A model generated the notes under the pieces. That model ran no database searches, was not told the DNA's origin, and saw only the letters and a program-made list of their open reading frames with translations. The position numbers were made by a program, and so were the translations under genes. A stretch of 64,000 nt of DNA from Nocardioides astragali (lineage in GTDB: Bacteria; Actinomycetota; Actinomycetes; Propionibacteriales; Nocardioidaceae), in the NCBI RefSeq assembly GCF_024436375.1, contig NZ_JAFMZM010000003.1:267627-331626 (forward strand). The letters run 5' to 3'. Shown here one piece after another: positions 62,197 to 64,000 of the stretch (positions are counted from its first letter, which is position 1; each line of letters starts with the position of its first letter).

Positions 62197-64000
62197 CGTC
62201 GTTCCTCGGAGTGGACGTGGGTCCGTCGGACGGCTCGGCGGCGGCCAGTGCGCGGATGACGGGGTGGTGAACCGCCAGCCCGAACGCGAACGTGTTCGGA
62301 CTCCCGACGGTCGCCCCATCTGGGACGTCGGGCTCCGCCAAGCTCCAGGCATCGGCACCGACCGCGCCGAGGGCGGCGAGAGCAACGGCGCTGGTCTCGG
62401 CCGCGCCGTACCACATCGTGAAGAAGGTCGACTCCCCCGGATCGAGCTCGGGTAGCTGAACGTCGAACAGTGCCCCGTGATCATCGGGACCCAGGTCGGT
62501 GAAGAGTCCGACGCCTCCGAGGTCGGTGGCGGGGGACCGGGGATCCGGATCGGCGAAACCGTCGTTGGTCGCGGCGACGACCTCGCGAGGCAGCGCACCA
62601 CCCTCGGCATCGATAGTGACGAACTCGCTGAACGCGGTCGGTTCGACGTCCCAGTCCATGACCCGACGGTAGGTGGGGGTCAACGGTCCGTAGTAGCCGC
62701 CCAGCAGCCCGCCCAGCGACGACGTGCTGTTGGTGACGGTCACGTCGACGCGGTACAGGTTGGGGGTCTCGGGTGCCGGGACGAAGTCGTGCCGGACCGT
62801 CAGCTCTCCCAACGGGCCGGCCCGCACGATGGACGTCCCCGAGTCGTCGTCGAATCCTGCGTTGACGAGGCTCAGGCCCCGCACACCACCCCACGACTCG
62901 TTGGCGGAGCCACCGACGTCCCGCCCGACATCGGCAACACCCCAGCCCTCACACTCGCAGCCGGGCGAGAGCGAGTCGGCGTTGGTCGGCATGTACCGCA
63001 GGCCGACGGTCGACGTGCCGGTGCCGGACGAGGCCTCGTAGCCAGGGACGTTGAGGTGCCCCTCCGCGTGGATGCCCAACCGCACGACACCGTTGGAGAT
63101 CGTGGTGTCGACGCGGTTGCCCACCTCGATCGTCAGCAAACCGGTGGCCGAGTCGTTCAGGCTGGTGTTGGCCACGATCACCGACAGGCCGTCGCACACG
63201 CTCGGGTCGTACTCCACGACGGTGGCTGTTCCACTCATCGCAGGCACATCACATGACTGGGGAGCAGTGGCCGGGTCGAGATCGTAGGCGGCAAGGGGCA
63301 GCGTCTCCAGGTCCAGGCCGCCGTCCGTGGCATCGGGTCGCAGGGTGACCAGCACGGTCCGGTCGACGTCGAGGTCGAGCTCTACGAACGTACCTCCGCC
63401 AGGACCAAGCTCCACGGGTTCCACTGCGCTGTCGCCCTCGGCGAGGTGGTGCACGGATTCGACCGGCCGGTTGGCGGTGAGGGACTCGTAGGGTGCGGTG
63501 GCGGGGTTGGGCTCGAGCTCCTCGCGCCAGCGGTCCGTCACGCCCTGGTCGACGCGCCCCGGAATGGCGAGGTCGAGGGTGTACATGTCACGCCACATGG
63601 TCGGCAACCAGCTGGCGGCGTTCGGCGCCACCGCGACCAGTCCATCGCGGATGCTGCCCGACCGGTCGAACTCCTCCCAGACGCTGCGTACAGCATCAAC
63701 GCCTCGGTCATGGTGCAGCCACTCGGCAAAGACGAACGCGCCGTACTGGCGGTTGGTCGAGGACTCCCACGCCATCAGGTCCTTGGTCGGCTGCTCGAGG
63801 AAGAGCTCGATGTTGCGCAGGTACTCCTCCTCGTCGTCCTCGGCGTAGTCGCCGGGGTAGGCCGCGACCATCTGGTGACTGGCCCACTCGGCCGAGGCCT
63901 CCATCCACCATCCGATGTCGCTCATGCGCCCGAGGCTGCGGTTGTCCAGGATGTCGATGTACTCGTACTGGTACTGGTGCACCAGCTCGTGTCCTGCGGT
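62180..64000 (-). CDS. HEXXH metalloprotease-like secreted protein (N-terminus outside window)
   Basis: 606 codons visible; the frame is open to the right window edge, so the signal peptide and start are missing. The very first visible residues are TAGHELVHQYQYEY, an HEXXH zinc motif, followed ~25 residues later by GWWMEASAEWASHQM, where Glu would be the third ligand of a gluzincin. About 180 residues of helical catalytic domain lead to a long beta-rich C-terminal part with Cys (PGCECEGWG) suited to an extracellular protein. Family not identified; peptidase activity is inferred from the motif. Confidence 0.7.
   Translation of the reverse strand, partial: TAGHELVHQYQYEYIDILDNRSLGRMSDIGWWMEASAEWASHQMVAAYPGDYAEDDEEEYLRNIELFLEQPTKDLMAWESSTNRQYGAFVFAEWLHHDRGVDAVRSVWEEFDRSGSIRDGLVAVAPNAASWLPTMWRDMYTLDLAIPGRVDQGVTDRWREELEPNPATAPYESLTANRPVESVHHLAEGDSAVEPVELGPGGGTFVELDLDVDRTVLVTLRPDATDGGLDLETLPLAAYDLDPATAPQSCDVPAMSGTATVVEYDPSVCDGLSVIVANTSLNDSATGLLTIEVGNRVDTTISNGVVRLGIHAEGHLNVPGYEASSGTGTSTVGLRYMPTNADSLSPGCECEGWGVADVGRDVGGSANESWGGVRGLSLVNAGFDDDSGTSIVRAGPLGELTVRHDFVPAPETPNLYRVDVTVTNSTSSLGGLLGGYYGPLTPTYRRVMDWDVEPTAFSEFVTIDAEGGALPREVVAATNDGFADPDPRSPATDLGGVGLFTDLGPDDHGALFDVQLPELDPGESTFFTMWYGAAETSAVALAALGAVGADAWSLAEPDVPDGATVGSPNTFAFGLAVHHPVIRALAAAEPSDGPTSTPRNDGVVRQ

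Overview
The window is very GC-rich, gene-dense DNA from an actinomycete chromosome. Gene content and order (PknB/PASTA kinase locus beside a tRNA-Leu, CrgA, polyphosphate glucokinase, an AlkB-rubredoxin fusion, urt-ure clusters) best fit the Propionibacteriales, and I would guess Nocardioides or a close relative. No phage, insertion sequence, CRISPR array or large biosynthetic cluster is visible, so this looks like ordinary chromosome with accessory patches.

Layout. (1) 1-3.6 kb: a two-component system with a two-gene ABC exporter. (2) 3.6-13.6 kb: single genes, namely an SGNH esterase, a ComB-like phosphatase, a collagen-like protein, a universal stress protein, an M13 peptidase, two tandem secreted propeller-like paralogues, a quinone oxidoreductase and a lipoprotein. 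(3) 13.6-18.4 kb: an alkane hydroxylase operon (alkB-rubredoxin fusion, TetR, MFS exporter, M15 lipoprotein) with a promoter/operator readable in the sequence. (4) 18.5-21.4 kb: polyphosphate glucokinase, malic enzyme and a small GNAT protein. (5) 21.4-24.2 kb: a coupled cluster of K+ channel, small lipoprotein, DUF350 membrane protein and glutathionylspermidine-synthase-like ATP-grasp ligase. This is the best candidate for an under-described system. (6) 24.2-31.3 kb: a translationally coupled nitroreductase-glutathione peroxidase-beta-helix operon, divergent from a peptide/nickel-type ABC importer whose promoter spacer holds a Fur/Zur-like box.

(7) 31.5-45.3 kb: the conserved origin-proximal cell-wall and division locus: tRNA-Leu(CAG), fhaA, fhaB, pstP, rodA, pbpA, pknA, pknB, a DUF881 gene, a tandemly duplicated crgA, a GAF-ANTAR regulator, rhomboid, ppiA and a CwsA-like coiled-coil protein. 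A cluster of DnaA-box-like sites and a small family of about 60-bp hairpin repeats sit in its intergenic gaps. (8) 45.5-48.5 kb: acyltransferase-patatin pair, DUF3817 and SURF1. (9) 48.5-59.6 kb: one long urea operon, urtABCDE-ureABCFGD, led by a GlnR-type operator array and followed upstream by a MarR regulator and a divergent cytoplasmic UrtA/AmiC-like binding protein. ureE is absent and UreG carries a repeat-built His-rich C-terminal tail. (10) 59.6-64 kb: a decayed gene, an ECF42-type sigma factor with its DGPF/YCII partner, a small lipoprotein and the C-terminal part of an HEXXH metalloprotease that runs off the window.

Genes work in tightly overlapping operons (4-bp ATGA/GTGA or 1-bp TGATG overlaps are common). 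Start sites were chosen from overlaps, Shine-Dalgarno matches and signal peptides. All family assignments come from reading motifs, without database searches.
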